From: Allomesorhizobium camelthorni
Lineage (GTDB): Bacteria; Pseudomonadota; Alphaproteobacteria; Rhizobiales; Rhizobiaceae
Direction: 5' to 3'
Assembly: GCF_011045125.1 (NCBI RefSeq)
Contig: NZ_JAAKZF010000003.1
Location: 62,001 to 126,000, forward strand
DNA length: 64,000 nucleotides
In this document: positions 1-8,104 of the stretch, one piece after another
How the letters are laid out: each line of letters opens with the position of its first letter
How positions within the stretch are numbered: position 1 is the first letter of the stretch
Made by a program: the position numbers and the translations under genes
Notes under the pieces: generated by a model
The model's input: only the letters and a program-made list of their open reading frames with translations
Databases searched by the model: none
Told to the model about the DNA's origin: nothing

Positions 1-112
1 AGAAGCCCGCGAAGCCGACGATGAAGACGCCGAGCAATGCGGCGAAGCTGAGCTGGACGACGCGCGATGCAGCCGACGTCGAAGCGCCGAGAGAAGAAAT
101 TGCTGTGTTCAT
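1..112 (-). CDS. cbtB: CbtB-type cobalt transporter subunit (N-terminal part, cut by window edge)
   Basis: The minus-strand frame starts at an ATG at 112 preceded by an AAAGGA ribosome binding site and runs off the left edge. The 37 visible residues begin MNTAISSLGAS and enter a hydrophobic segment (LSFAALLGVFIVGF), as expected for CbtB. CbtB is a roughly 60-residue protein with one membrane helix and a C-terminal histidine-rich end. Known CbtB proteins work with CbtA in cobalt uptake for cobalamin synthesis and are commonly controlled by a B12 riboswitch. Exactly that RNA element lies immediately upstream here, which is the strongest support for the name. The C-terminal histidines are outside the window. 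Confidence 0.8.
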   Translation of the reverse strand, partial: MNTAISSLGASTSAASRVVQLSFAALLGVFIVGFAGF

Positions 113-154
113 GATCAATGTCCTTTTCGCCCTCCACCCGAGGGCCTGTAGAGT

Positions 155-340
155 GTCTGCGTCGCCGGCAGGTCTCCTGGCTTGCGGATCGCCGCCCTTC
201 CCCGCCTTCCCGAAGAATTCTTCAGTGGCCTCTGGGGAGGGCTAGCCGCTTACAGTTGCGGGGGCAGCCGCGGCTTTGGGCATAAGCCCGCACCGCATTC
301 CCTATTGATTCCTCGCGGAACCGTCGACAGCGCGGATCAT
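155..340 (-). promoter_or_regulatory. Cobalamin (AdoCbl) riboswitch
   Basis: Read on the minus strand, the leader contains the cobalamin riboswitch signatures in order: AATAGGGAA, GGTGCGGGCTT, GCCCAAAGCCGCGGCTGCCC, the B12 box CCCCCGCAACTGTAAGCGG, CCAGAGGCCACTG, GGGAAGG, and GCCAGGAGACCTGCC near the 3' end. It ends about 50 bases before the cbtB start. The expected effect is repression of cobalt uptake when adenosylcobalamin is abundant. The exact 5' boundary is approximate. Confidence 0.95.
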
Positions 341-407
341 AAGCACAATCCAAAAATGCCGCAAACCAAATTCCCGGCGCTTCCGGGCGAAATACGTCGC
401 AATCGCG

Positions 408-1082
408 CTAGCCGTTCTCGGTGATCAGTTCCGCAACCAATTTCTGCAGCCGCCACAAATGGCGGTCGTGGATGCCGCGTTCCTCGAGATGGCTGACGGT
501 GTTGTAGAGATAGTCCGGTCCGGAGCCGAGATGGCCGCAGGCGCCGGCCAGCGCCCTGGCCACGGCCGCCTCGTCGAGCTTGCCGGCATAGGTGCGGCCG
601 CCCCGGTTGACGACAAAGCCGAGCGCCGTCACCGGCCCTTCGGCCGTCTCCAGCTTCATCCAGTGCGGCCTGTAGGTCGACGGCTTGGCGGTCATCTCGC
701 GCCGGAACAGTTTTGCGAAGCGTTCGCGCAGATCCCCATCGGGCAGCCTGTAGGCGACGCCGCGGCACTGGCCGCCGCGGTCGAGGCCCATCATCAGCCC
801 CGGCCGGTCGAGTGTGCCGCGCCAGCGCGTCATCTTTATGCAGAAAGCCCGGTGCCAGCCGCGCGCCAGCGCCAGCCGCTCCTCTACATGCTCCAGTTCC
901 GGCCTCCAGATCAGCGAGCCATAGGCGAACAGCCAGACCGGCTCGGCGTCGCTCAGACCTGCCAGGACGGTGTCAAGTATCGCCTCGTAATCCGTGTCAT
1001 CGAGATAGGCCAGACCCGGTTCGGGCCCTGGATCCTCGACCGCCCGATGGCAGCGCGCCACCAGCTCGGGCGTCAGCGACAT
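408..1082 (-). CDS. ChaC-type gamma-glutamylcyclotransferase
   Basis: This is a 224-residue cytosolic protein of the ChaC/GGCT family, which cleaves gamma-glutamyl peptides such as glutathione to 5-oxoproline plus the remaining peptide. The diagnostic YGSLIWRPE segment lies near residue 50 (context VWLFAYGSLIW). Later come HRAFC, the GVAYRL strand and YLYNTVSHLEE near the C-terminus, all typical of ChaC. The start chosen is the ATG of MSLTPELV. An in-frame ATG five codons upstream (1097, MPPRRMSL) is also possible and would sit two bases after the stop of the upstream aldo/keto reductase. The close spacing suggests cotranscription with that gene. No sign of transfer or damage. Confidence 0.88.
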   Translation of the reverse strand: MSLTPELVARCHRAVEDPGPEPGLAYLDDTDYEAILDTVLAGLSDAEPVWLFAYGSLIWRPELEHVEERLALARGWHRAFCIKMTRWRGTLDRPGLMMGLDRGGQCRGVAYRLPDGDLRERFAKLFRREMTAKPSTYRPHWMKLETAEGPVTALGFVVNRGGRTYAGKLDEAAVARALAGACGHLGSGPDYLYNTVSHLEERGIHDRHLWRLQKLVAELITENG

Positions 1083-1098
1083 TCTTCTCGGCGGCATA

Positions 1099-1929
1099 TT
1101 ACGCCGCATCCCATTGCGGCGAGAAATCGTAGTCGCAGATCCGGATATTGGCCTTTGACAGCGCAGAGATCGCCGCCATTTCGGTGTTCGACAGCGCAAA
1201 ATCGAAAATCGCGAAATTTTCCGCCAGGCGCGCCAGCCTGTTGGTGCGCGGGATGGCGACGACGCCTTCCTGCTGGACATGCCAGCGCAGCACAACCTGG
1301 CCTGGACTTTTGGAGTGACGCGCCGCCGCGTCGGTCACTGCCTTTTCCATAAACAGCGGGCCACCCCTGGACAGCGGGCAATAGGACACCATCGCCATCC
1401 CGGCTTCACGGCAGGCGCGCAGCACCTTCGTCTGGTCGAGATAGGGGTGATACTCGACCTGGTTGGCAACAAGCGGTGCATCCGACAGCTCAATCGCCCG
1501 CGAAAGCAGCGTGGTGGTGAAATTGGAGACGCCGATATGCCTGGCGAGCCCGGAGCTTTTCGTGGCGTTTAGCGCCTTGATCGAACCTTCGAGCGGGATC
1601 TTCGGGTTCGGCCAATGGATCAGCAGCAGGTCGACCTCGTCGATGCCCAACTGTTTCAGGCTCGCTTCGGCCGAGCGTTCGAGATCGCCGGGTGCAATGT
1701 CGGTCCACCACACCTTGGTGGTGACGAATATGTCGTCCCGACCGACGCCGGACGCCCGCAACCCGGCGCCTACCGCCGCTTCATTATCGTATGCGGCCGC
1801 GGTATCGATATGGCGGTAGCCGACGGACAGCGCATGCGCCACCATCTCCGCGCAATGATCTCCGTTCAGCGTCCATGTGCCGAGACCGAGCGCGGGAATT
1901 GCCGCTCCATTGGCGTTCACTTTGTGCAT
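1099..1929 (-). CDS. Aldo/keto reductase (2,5-diketo-D-gluconate reductase-like)
   Basis: This 276-residue NADPH-dependent AKR has a TIM-barrel fold and a cytosolic location. The catalytic tetrad is visible: Asp in HIDTAAAYDNE together with its Tyr, Lys in TTKVWW, and His in LLLIHWPNP. The cofactor-binding end has AIPRTNR. The signature GVSNFTTTLL lies mid-protein. The start is the ATG of MHKVNANG at 1929. Longer upstream extensions are low-complexity and overlap the divergent DUF1624 start region, so they were rejected. The substrate cannot be inferred from the sequence. It lies directly upstream of, and in the same direction as, the ChaC gene. Confidence 0.92.
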   Translation of the reverse strand: MHKVNANGAAIPALGLGTWTLNGDHCAEMVAHALSVGYRHIDTAAAYDNEAAVGAGLRASGVGRDDIFVTTKVWWTDIAPGDLERSAEASLKQLGIDEVDLLLIHWPNPKIPLEGSIKALNATKSSGLARHIGVSNFTTTLLSRAIELSDAPLVANQVEYHPYLDQTKVLRACREAGMAMVSYCPLSRGGPLFMEKAVTDAAARHSKSPGQVVLRWHVQQEGVVAIPRTNRLARLAENFAIFDFALSNTEMAAISALSKANIRICDYDFSPQWDAA

Positions 1930-2005
1930 GGGGAATTCTCCGGTTCTTCCCAGCCGCCCATCCGTGATAACGGTTGCGCGACTTCGCTCCAATAGCACGC
2001 GCCGC

Positions 2006-3001
2006 ATGTATCCTGAACAATCCAAAGCCATTGAAGCACCCGCCCGGCGCATAGAAGCCCTCGACGTGGCGCGTGGTGCCGCGCTCGCGGCCATGGCGAT
2101 CTACCATTTCGCCTGGGATCTGGAGTTTTTCGGCTATGCCCAAACCGGCATGACGGCTGCGGGCGGCTGGAAGCTGTTCGCGCGCTGCATAGCCTCGAGC
2201 TTCCTGTTCCTTGTCGGCGTCAGCCTTTTGCTCGCACATGGCCGCGGCATCCGCTGGCCCGGCTTCTGGCGGCGGCTGGCCATGGTGGCGGGCGCCGCGG
2301 CGGCGATTTCGCTCGTCACCTGGCTGGCGGTGCCCGGCGGCTTCATCTTCTTCGGTATCCTGCACCAGATCGCGCTGGCGAGCCTGCTCGGCCTCGCCTT
2401 CCTGCGCCTGCCCTGGTGGCTGACGCTCATGGTCGCGGCCGCGGTGATCGCTGCGCCAAACTTTCTGCGATCGGAATTCTTCGCCCACCCGGCGTGGTGG
2501 TGGACCGGCCTGTCGCCGGTGAATCCCCGTTCCAACGACTACGTGCCTGTGTTTCCGTGGTTCGGCGCGGTTCTGATCGGGCTGGCCTCGGCCAAGCTTG
2601 CGTCATCGCAGGGGTTTTTTGTCAAGCTTGCCGCCGTCGACACAGGCCGGTGGTCGCTGCCCCTCACCTTTGCCGGTCGGCACAGCCTCGCCGTCTATCT
2701 CATCCATCAGCCGCTGCTGATCGCCGGCCTGTGGCTGTTTGCGCAAGGCTTTCCGGCTCCGGTCGAAACGCCGGAGGTACAGTTCCGCGCTTCCTGCGAA
2801 GCGACATGCGAGGAGAGCCGCGACGCGGAGTTCTGCACGCGCTATTGTGTCTGCATGCTGGACGCGCTCGAACCGGACGGTTTGCTGAAGAGACTCTTTG
2901 CGGGCGACCAGAGCGCCGAATTGCGCTCGCAAATCGAAACGTTCGCCGGCCAGTGCACCATTGAGACCGACAATTCCATTCTCGAGGGAGGCGCGCCATG
3001 A
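2006..3001 (+). CDS. DUF1624 (heparan-alpha-glucosaminide N-acetyltransferase-like) membrane protein
   Basis: The protein has 331 residues with about seven hydrophobic segments. It opens with RIEALDVARGAALAAMAIYHFAW, the R-x-x-x-x-D-x-x-R-G start typical of DUF1624 and acyltransferase-3-related membrane proteins, and contains FFGILHQIALASLLGL and GRHSLAVYLIHQPLL. The C-terminal 80 residues form a cysteine-rich soluble tail (RASCEATCEES, CTRYCVCML), which is unusual and may be periplasmic with disulfides. Family members are presumed to transfer acyl groups to an extracytoplasmic acceptor. The substrate is unknown here. Its stop overlaps the next start (ATGA), so the two are translationally coupled. 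Confidence 0.85.
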   Translation: MYPEQSKAIEAPARRIEALDVARGAALAAMAIYHFAWDLEFFGYAQTGMTAAGGWKLFARCIASSFLFLVGVSLLLAHGRGIRWPGFWRRLAMVAGAAAAISLVTWLAVPGGFIFFGILHQIALASLLGLAFLRLPWWLTLMVAAAVIAAPNFLRSEFFAHPAWWWTGLSPVNPRSNDYVPVFPWFGAVLIGLASAKLASSQGFFVKLAAVDTGRWSLPLTFAGRHSLAVYLIHQPLLIAGLWLFAQGFPAPVETPEVQFRASCEATCEESRDAEFCTRYCVCMLDALEPDGLLKRLFAGDQSAELRSQIETFAGQCTIETDNSILEGGAP

Positions 3002-3474
3002 CCGATATCCAGAACGGCCCGAACCGGCTGCCGTGGCCGCCAATCATCTACCTCGCGGCCATCGCGATCAGCATTGCACTCGGCCTGCTCTTTCCGCTGC
3101 CATGGATTTCGGCGCCTCTCTCCGACATCCTGTTCGCCGCCGGCTGGCTCCTCGTCGCGGCGATGGTCGCCCTTGATTTTTCGGCGATGCGCACAATGGC
3201 TCGCGCTAAGACCACCATCATGCCGAACAGGGCTTCCGAGCATCTCGTGACGACTGGCGCGTTTTCCTTCACCCGCAACCCGATCTATCTTGGCAACACG
3301 CTCTTGATGATTGGCGTCGGGCTGATAACCGGCATCGCTTGGTTCCTGCCGCTCGCCATTGTCGCAGCCTTCCTCACTCAGAAACTCGCCATCGAGCGTG
3401 AGGAGAGGCATCTCGAAGGGCGGTTCGGAAAAAGGTACCGCGACTATGCGAAGCGGGTCAGACGCTGGATATGA
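2998..3474 (+). CDS. Isoprenylcysteine carboxyl methyltransferase-family membrane protein
   Basis: This 158-residue membrane protein has three to four hydrophobic segments and the C-terminal ICMT/PEMT methyltransferase signature. The signature comprises TGAFSFTRNPIYLG near residue 85, EREERHLEGRFG, and a final YRDYAKRVRRWI. Bacterial members methylate small or lipid substrates using SAM; the acceptor is unknown. It overlaps the preceding DUF1624 gene by four bases, so both products are likely made from one transcript and may act on the same envelope molecule (inference). Confidence 0.87.
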   Translation: MTDIQNGPNRLPWPPIIYLAAIAISIALGLLFPLPWISAPLSDILFAAGWLLVAAMVALDFSAMRTMARAKTTIMPNRASEHLVTTGAFSFTRNPIYLGNTLLMIGVGLITGIAWFLPLAIVAAFLTQKLAIEREERHLEGRFGKRYRDYAKRVRRWI

Positions 3475-3496
3475 CGCCAGTCCATCCGGGCGGGAG

Positions 3497-4906
3497 CTAC
3501 GGGATCGCGTAGACCATCACTTCACGCTCTATGCCGCGCAGCGACGCGCCCTGCGATACAGGCGAGAGATCTTTCATGTGCAGCAGGTCCGCTGCTTTGG
3601 CATCGTTGACGACCGACCCGGTGGCAAAGATCGACTGCGAATTGGCCAGGCCCTGGACGCGCGAGGCGATGTTGACCGTCTGGCCGAAATAGTCCTGGCG
3701 CTCGTTCATCGTCACCGCGATGCAGGGCCCCTCATGAACGCCTATCTTCAGGAGGAGATCATCGCGGCCGCTTTTCGCGTTCAACTCGCGCATGGCTTCG
3801 CGCATCCTGAGCGCCGCGGCGACCGCCCGGTCGGGCGTCGGGAACGTCGCCATCACCGCATCGCCGATCGTCTTGACCACCGCTCCAGCTTCCGCTGCCA
3901 CGATCTCGTTCAGGACACGGAAATGCGCGTTGACCAGGTCGAAGGCCACCAGATCGCCGACCCGCTCGTAAAGCTCCGTCGAGCCGCGCAAATCGGTAAA
4001 CAGGAACGTCAGGCTGGTGATCTTCAGCCGCTGGTCCACCGTCAATGTGTCGGTCCGGTAGAGGTCGCGAAAGGTCTGGTTGGTCAACAGCCGCTTGGCG
4101 GTGACGAAGGGCCTGCGCCTGCCGAGCAACCCGTGAAGGACGTCACCTGCGATGCAGACGGCTGGCAAAGCCCGCCTGTCCGTGCGGTTTTCCAATGCGA
4201 TCCGCAGCGGCCCCGGGCGCATCCCCAGCGCTTGGCTGTGGACGTGATCCTTGTCGAAGACCAGTGAAAGGTTCTGGCGTTCGCGCGTCGGATCGCCCCT
4301 TACGTCGATGAACTGCGCCGAATGCGTCACCGGTTCGAAGACGATGATGAATTCCGGGGGAAGCTGGATCGACAGGATCGCTTTCTCGCCGGGCGGAAGT
4401 TCAACGCTCTCGAGCACAAAGCCTTCAACTGCCTCTTCATAGCCTTCTTCAGGCAGTTCGACGCCCGAGCCCCAGTAGACCTGGCGAAGGTATTCGGTGA
4501 CCGGAAGCTCGTCAGGATTATGCGCCGCGATCTTGCGAACCCGAGGACTGACGGTGAAGGTCACCTCCACCATCTCATCGAGCGTCGGCGAATATCCGTC
4601 GGCGCAGAGCGCGCAGACATACTCGTCCTTGAGCACGGTCTTCAGCGAGGCGTTGGCGTCGAGAACGCCGCCACAGCCGGGACAGAGCACGTTCCAGGAC
4701 ATGTCGAAAAGGCCGATCCTGGAGGCGTGGAGAAGGGCGGCAATAGTCTGTTCTTCATTCAGCCCGTGCCGCGCCGCAAAAGCCAGCGCATTGATCCGGC
4801 ACAGGTCGCGGTCGGGACCGCGTTCGATCGCCGCCCCGATAGCATCGACCACCTTGGCGTCGGCCGACTCGCGCAGAATAGATAGTAGATTCCCGGTTTC
4901 GCTCAT
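3497..4906 (-). CDS. Adenylate/guanylate cyclase with N-terminal zinc-ribbon region
   Basis: The protein has 469 residues. The C-terminal class III nucleotidyl cyclase domain starts near residue 295 with FLFTDLRGSTELYERVGD (metal-binding Asp), followed by KTIGDAVMATFP, GVHEGPC and FGQTVNIASRVQ. The N-terminal half carries paired cysteines (C75/C78 and C98/C101, WNVLCPGCGG and CALCADG), a probable zinc ribbon within a DUF5939-like region of the kind seen in rhizobial cyclases. The product is presumably cAMP. No membrane helix was found, so it is probably soluble. The start at 4906 was chosen because GGAGAGGGTGAG precedes it; an upstream in-frame ATG lacks such a site. Confidence 0.88.
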   Translation of the reverse strand: MSETGNLLSILRESADAKVVDAIGAAIERGPDRDLCRINALAFAARHGLNEEQTIAALLHASRIGLFDMSWNVLCPGCGGVLDANASLKTVLKDEYVCALCADGYSPTLDEMVEVTFTVSPRVRKIAAHNPDELPVTEYLRQVYWGSGVELPEEGYEEAVEGFVLESVELPPGEKAILSIQLPPEFIIVFEPVTHSAQFIDVRGDPTRERQNLSLVFDKDHVHSQALGMRPGPLRIALENRTDRRALPAVCIAGDVLHGLLGRRRPFVTAKRLLTNQTFRDLYRTDTLTVDQRLKITSLTFLFTDLRGSTELYERVGDLVAFDLVNAHFRVLNEIVAAEAGAVVKTIGDAVMATFPTPDRAVAAALRMREAMRELNAKSGRDDLLLKIGVHEGPCIAVTMNERQDYFGQTVNIASRVQGLANSQSIFATGSVVNDAKAADLLHMKDLSPVSQGASLRGIEREVMVYAIP

Positions 4907-5047
4907 CTCACCCTCTCCGGGTTGGAGCACCTTAGAATTGTTTTTGACCGTCAACGCATTGCGGCAAGGCACCCAATGCCTGCTTCGCAATCACGCCGGC
5001 TAAGCGGTTCTTATCCTACACCGCCCCTGCCCGGCCTGTCACGTTTC

Positions 5048-5434
5048 TCAGGTGTTGACGCCCAGTTCGGCCAGCCGCTCGACGCAGGATTCCTCGGCAT
5101 GGTCGAGTTCGGCCAGCGTTTCCTCGAGGTCGCGGCGCTTCTGGCGCAGATCGTCGCGCTTTTCCTCGATGCGCTTGATCATCAGCTTGAGCTGGCCGAC
5201 TTCGCCTGGCGGCTCCTTGTAGATCTGGATGATCTCGCGGATTTCACTGATCGAGAAGCCGAGGCGCTTGCCGCGCATGATCTGCCGGATCAGATGCCGG
5301 TCGGTGGGGCGGAACAGGCGGGTGCGGCCGCGCCGCACCGGCTGGATCAGCCCCTCATCCTCGTAGAAGCGGAGCGTGCGCGTCGAAATGTCGAACTCGC
5401 GGGTCAGTTCGGTGATCGAATAATATTCCCGCAT
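5048..5434 (-). CDS. MerR-family transcriptional regulator
   Basis: This 128-residue protein has an N-terminal winged helix. YYSITELTREFDISTRTLRFYEDEGL is the canonical MerR helix-turn-helix plus wing, followed by RLFRPTDRHLIRQIMRGKRLGFSISEIREII. A long C-terminal coiled coil (about residues 75-120, KRIEEKRDDLRQKRRDLEE) provides dimerisation. There is no metal-binding cysteine pair; a lone Cys sits near the end. Regulators of this shape in alphaproteobacteria often control acyl-CoA or branched-chain amino acid catabolism (LiuR-like), and a beta-oxidation cluster lies 7 kb away, but that link is only a suggestion. The start MREYYSIT was preferred over an upstream ATG that adds a non-conserved leader. 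Confidence 0.9.
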   Translation of the reverse strand: MREYYSITELTREFDISTRTLRFYEDEGLIQPVRRGRTRLFRPTDRHLIRQIMRGKRLGFSISEIREIIQIYKEPPGEVGQLKLMIKRIEEKRDDLRQKRRDLEETLAELDHAEESCVERLAELGVNT

Positions 5435-5522
5435 TGTCGCTCCCAAGGGCAGCTCGCCCGATTCCCAGGCAAACCCTCGCATGGCGTTTACGTAAAAGTC
5501 AATTGCGATGCCCGTGGGGCAT

Positions 5523-6953
5523 TCATGCAGGGGGATAGCCCAGATGCAGCCACCAGGCGGCGAGCCCGAGGAAGGCGAAGAAGCCGATCACGTCGGTGAC
5601 CATGGTGGTGAAGATCGACGACGAGATCGCCGGATCGGCGCCCAGCCTGTCGAGGAACAGCGGTATCAGAATGCCGCCTAAGGCCGCGGCCAGCATGTTG
5701 ATGATCATCGCGGCGGCGATGACGAAGCCGAGGTCTGCGTTCTGGAACCAGAAACCCGCGACCAGGCCGACAATCGTGGCGATGACCGCGCCGTTGAGCA
5801 GCCCTACCATCACCTCGCGGCGGATGACGCGCCCGGCATTGTAGATGTCGAGGTCGCGGGTCGCCAGCGCCCGCACCGTGACGGTCATCGTCTGGGTGCC
5901 GGCGTTGCCTCCGAGCGAGGCGACGATCGGCATCAGCGCGGCCAGCGCCACCATCTCCTCGATGGTCGCGCCGAACATGCTGATGACCGAGGCGGAGAGG
6001 AAGGCGGTGACAAGATTGACCAGCAGCCAGGGCACGCGCGAACGCGACGTGTCAATGACCGTATCGGAAAGCTCCTCGTCGCCGACGCCGCCCATGCGCA
6101 GGAGATCCTCCTCCGCTTCCTGCTGGATCACGTCGACGACGTCGTCGATGGTCAGCACGCCGACCAGCCGCTCGTTCTCGTCCACGACGGCGGCCGACAA
6201 AAGGTCGTATTGCTCGAATTCGCGCGCCGCCTCTTCCTGGTCCATGCTGGCCGGGATAGCGTGGCGCGTCTCGTGCATTACCTCCTCGATCTTCACCGAG
6301 CGCTTGGAGCGCAGGATCTTGTCGAGATCGACCGCGCCGAGAAGCGTGAAGGTCGGGTCGATGACGAAGACCTGGCTGAAACGGTCAGGCAGGTTCTGAT
6401 CGTCGCGCATGTAGTCGATGGTCTGGCCGACGGTCCAGAAAGGCGGCACGGCGACGAACTCGGTCTGCATGCGCCGGCCGGCCGATTCTTCCGGGTAGTC
6501 CAGCGAGCGCCGCAGCCTGATGCGCTCGGTGAACGGCAGCTGCGCCAGGATCTCATCCTGATCTGCTTCGTCCAGATCCTCCAGGATGTAGACCGCGTCG
6601 TCGGAATCGAGTTCCTGGACCGCCTGCGCGATCTGCGCGTTGGGCAGCGCATCGACGATCTCGAGACGTATGGCCTCATCGACTTCCGTCAGCGACGAAA
6701 AATCGAAATCCGCGCCGAGGAGATCGACCAGCGCACGGCGCTGCTCGGGCAGCAGCGCTTCGAGCAGGTCGCCGAGTTCGGACTGGTGAAGGTGTCCGAC
6801 ATCCTGCTTGAGCGTCAGCGTGTCGCGATCGGCGATGGCCGCGCCGATATGGGCGAGGAACGATGCGCGGATGACGCCGTCCTCGCCGTAAATGTCGGCG
6901 TGGGTCGGCTCATGGGCATCGGCGCCCGGCTTCGGATCGTCCTGGCCTTCCAA
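5523..6953 (-). CDS. mgtE: Magnesium transporter MgtE
   Basis: The protein has 476 residues and the full MgtE layout. An N-terminal superhelical domain (about 25-150, LHQSELGDLLEALLPEQR, LEDLDEADQDEILAQL) is followed by two CBS domains (about 155-275, FVIDPTFTLLGAVDL, VVDENERLVGVLTIDDVVDVI). The C-terminal five-helix pore follows, with ALMPIVASLGGNAGTQTMTV, the conserved magnesium-pore motif region. It forms a dimeric inner-membrane Mg2+ channel gated by cytosolic Mg2+. The reading frame begins at a TTG at 6953 preceded by GGAGCGAGG; no ATG is available near the family's normal N-terminus. Confidence 0.95.
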   Translation of the reverse strand: MEGQDDPKPGADAHEPTHADIYGEDGVIRASFLAHIGAAIADRDTLTLKQDVGHLHQSELGDLLEALLPEQRRALVDLLGADFDFSSLTEVDEAIRLEIVDALPNAQIAQAVQELDSDDAVYILEDLDEADQDEILAQLPFTERIRLRRSLDYPEESAGRRMQTEFVAVPPFWTVGQTIDYMRDDQNLPDRFSQVFVIDPTFTLLGAVDLDKILRSKRSVKIEEVMHETRHAIPASMDQEEAAREFEQYDLLSAAVVDENERLVGVLTIDDVVDVIQQEAEEDLLRMGGVGDEELSDTVIDTSRSRVPWLLVNLVTAFLSASVISMFGATIEEMVALAALMPIVASLGGNAGTQTMTVTVRALATRDLDIYNAGRVIRREVMVGLLNGAVIATIVGLVAGFWFQNADLGFVIAAAMIINMLAAALGGILIPLFLDRLGADPAISSSIFTTMVTDVIGFFAFLGLAAWWLHLGYPPA

Positions 6954-7179
6954 ATGCCTCGCTCCAAGTCGGGAAAGGATTGCAGGGCAGCTTTAGCGCG
7001 CAAGGCGACGAAATATCAAACGAAATACGGCCGCGCGGATCGGAAGCGTGCAAACTCGGACGGCAAGCGAACCCGAGCTTCCGCCCAGTCCAGAAGAGGA
7101 CTAGAATGGCAACCGACAAGCTGCTGACGCGTTGAACCGGCCAGCCCTGAAAGGGCTGGAGCACGCGGGGACCAGACCC

Positions 7180-7485
7180 ATGGACAGACTGCAGTTCATC
7201 ATGCCGGTGCGGATCGTGACGGAAGCCGGCCGGCCAGTGACTGAAATCTATGATGTCGAGGAAGCGCTTACGTTTCTCCAGAATTGGTCGGGCGCGCCGG
7301 AAAGCCCGATCTATCAACGCGCATTGAACTCCTGTTTTGCGGCCACCATCGACCAGGAATCGGCCGACGACGCCCGCAAGGCATTTATGGCGTTGGCCCG
7401 GGTCTCCGGGATCCTGGCCAGGGACATGTCCGTTCCGGCCGGGGTTCTGGAATCCGAGACCCGGACCAAACCGCCCGGGGCGTGA
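7180..7485 (+). CDS. DUF982 domain protein
   Basis: This 101-residue small soluble protein has the DUF982 pattern: an N-terminal strand (PVRIVTEAGRPVTEIYDVEEALTFL), a central ALNSCFAATIDQ helix, and a C-terminal SADDARKAFMALARVSGIL helix. DUF982 proteins are abundant, unexplained small proteins of rhizobia, often plasmid- or phage-linked. It is divergent from mgtE. Two further DUF982 genes occur inside the prophage of this window. The start is the ATG of MDRLQFIM; an upstream in-frame start is possible but adds a non-conserved leader. Confidence 0.75.
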   Translation: MDRLQFIMPVRIVTEAGRPVTEIYDVEEALTFLQNWSGAPESPIYQRALNSCFAATIDQESADDARKAFMALARVSGILARDMSVPAGVLESETRTKPPGA

Positions 7486-7527
7486 GAGTATCGGTCATAG
7501 GATGACGCAGACCCGGCCCAATGCGGA

Positions 7528-7782
7528 TCAATCGGATTTGGAGGTCGGCTGTTGCCGCCGCTTCTTTGGCGGCCGATCGAGCTTCATCGGAAGATGCCGT
7601 GTCGAAACCATCTCCACGGCGAGCAGTTCCAAGGCGTCGTCGGATAGTGCGGTCTCGAAGTTCTGGCGAATTTCGTCGATCAGCCACATGATCGACACTG
7701 GCGAAACCTTGGAATGGCCGTCCAGCAAACGGCTGATCTCGAATATCACGTCAGCGTCTATGTCGTGCGGCAGTTCCCGCAT
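7528..7782 (-). CDS. Small hypothetical protein
   Basis: This 84-residue soluble protein is not assigned to a family. It has a helical, acidic body (DIDADVIFEISRLLDGH, VSIMWLIDEIRQNFETALSDDALELL) and a basic tail KKRRQQPTSKSD. The amphipathic helices and charged tail look like a genuine protein, and the downstream end lies 42 bases from the convergent DUF982 stop. A longer form starting at 7875 exists but its extra residues look non-coding. Confidence 0.5.
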   Translation of the reverse strand: MRELPHDIDADVIFEISRLLDGHSKVSPVSIMWLIDEIRQNFETALSDDALELLAVEMVSTRHLPMKLDRPPKKRRQQPTSKSD

Positions 7783-8104
7783 GCGTTGCCTCGCGTGATC
7801 CGGAGCGTTGGCCGGAATACCTCCCCAAGTCCATGTAAATGGAAGAGATTTCCGCCAGGGCAAGTAGAACCTCACCCTCCGGCTTCAGATACGGCGTGCG
7901 CAACGCTCGGAGTCGTTGCCCTCTTTATGCCGGAATGCCGGCGGGCTTGACTTGCAACGTCATGATGGTGCTCCCTGAGCTTGCGGGTTCGATCGAGAGC
8001 CGCGGTGATCGCCAGTCCGTTTACGCCAAGCGTTAACGAGAAGGCGTTTCAGGTCGGCGTTTCCTCCCGCACGACCTGAAAGCTTGAAGGGGAGGTTTAC
8101 CACC
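7783..8104. other. Intergenic region upstream of the sugar ABC operon
   Basis: This stretch of about 320 bases has no convincing gene. It holds the leader of the sugar-binding protein gene, ending in a strong ribosome binding site (AGGGGAGG at about 8089-8096). A short palindrome (GCCGGAATGCCGGC) lies near 7931. A promoter must lie here, but no clear -35/-10 pair could be picked by eye. Confidence 0.4.
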
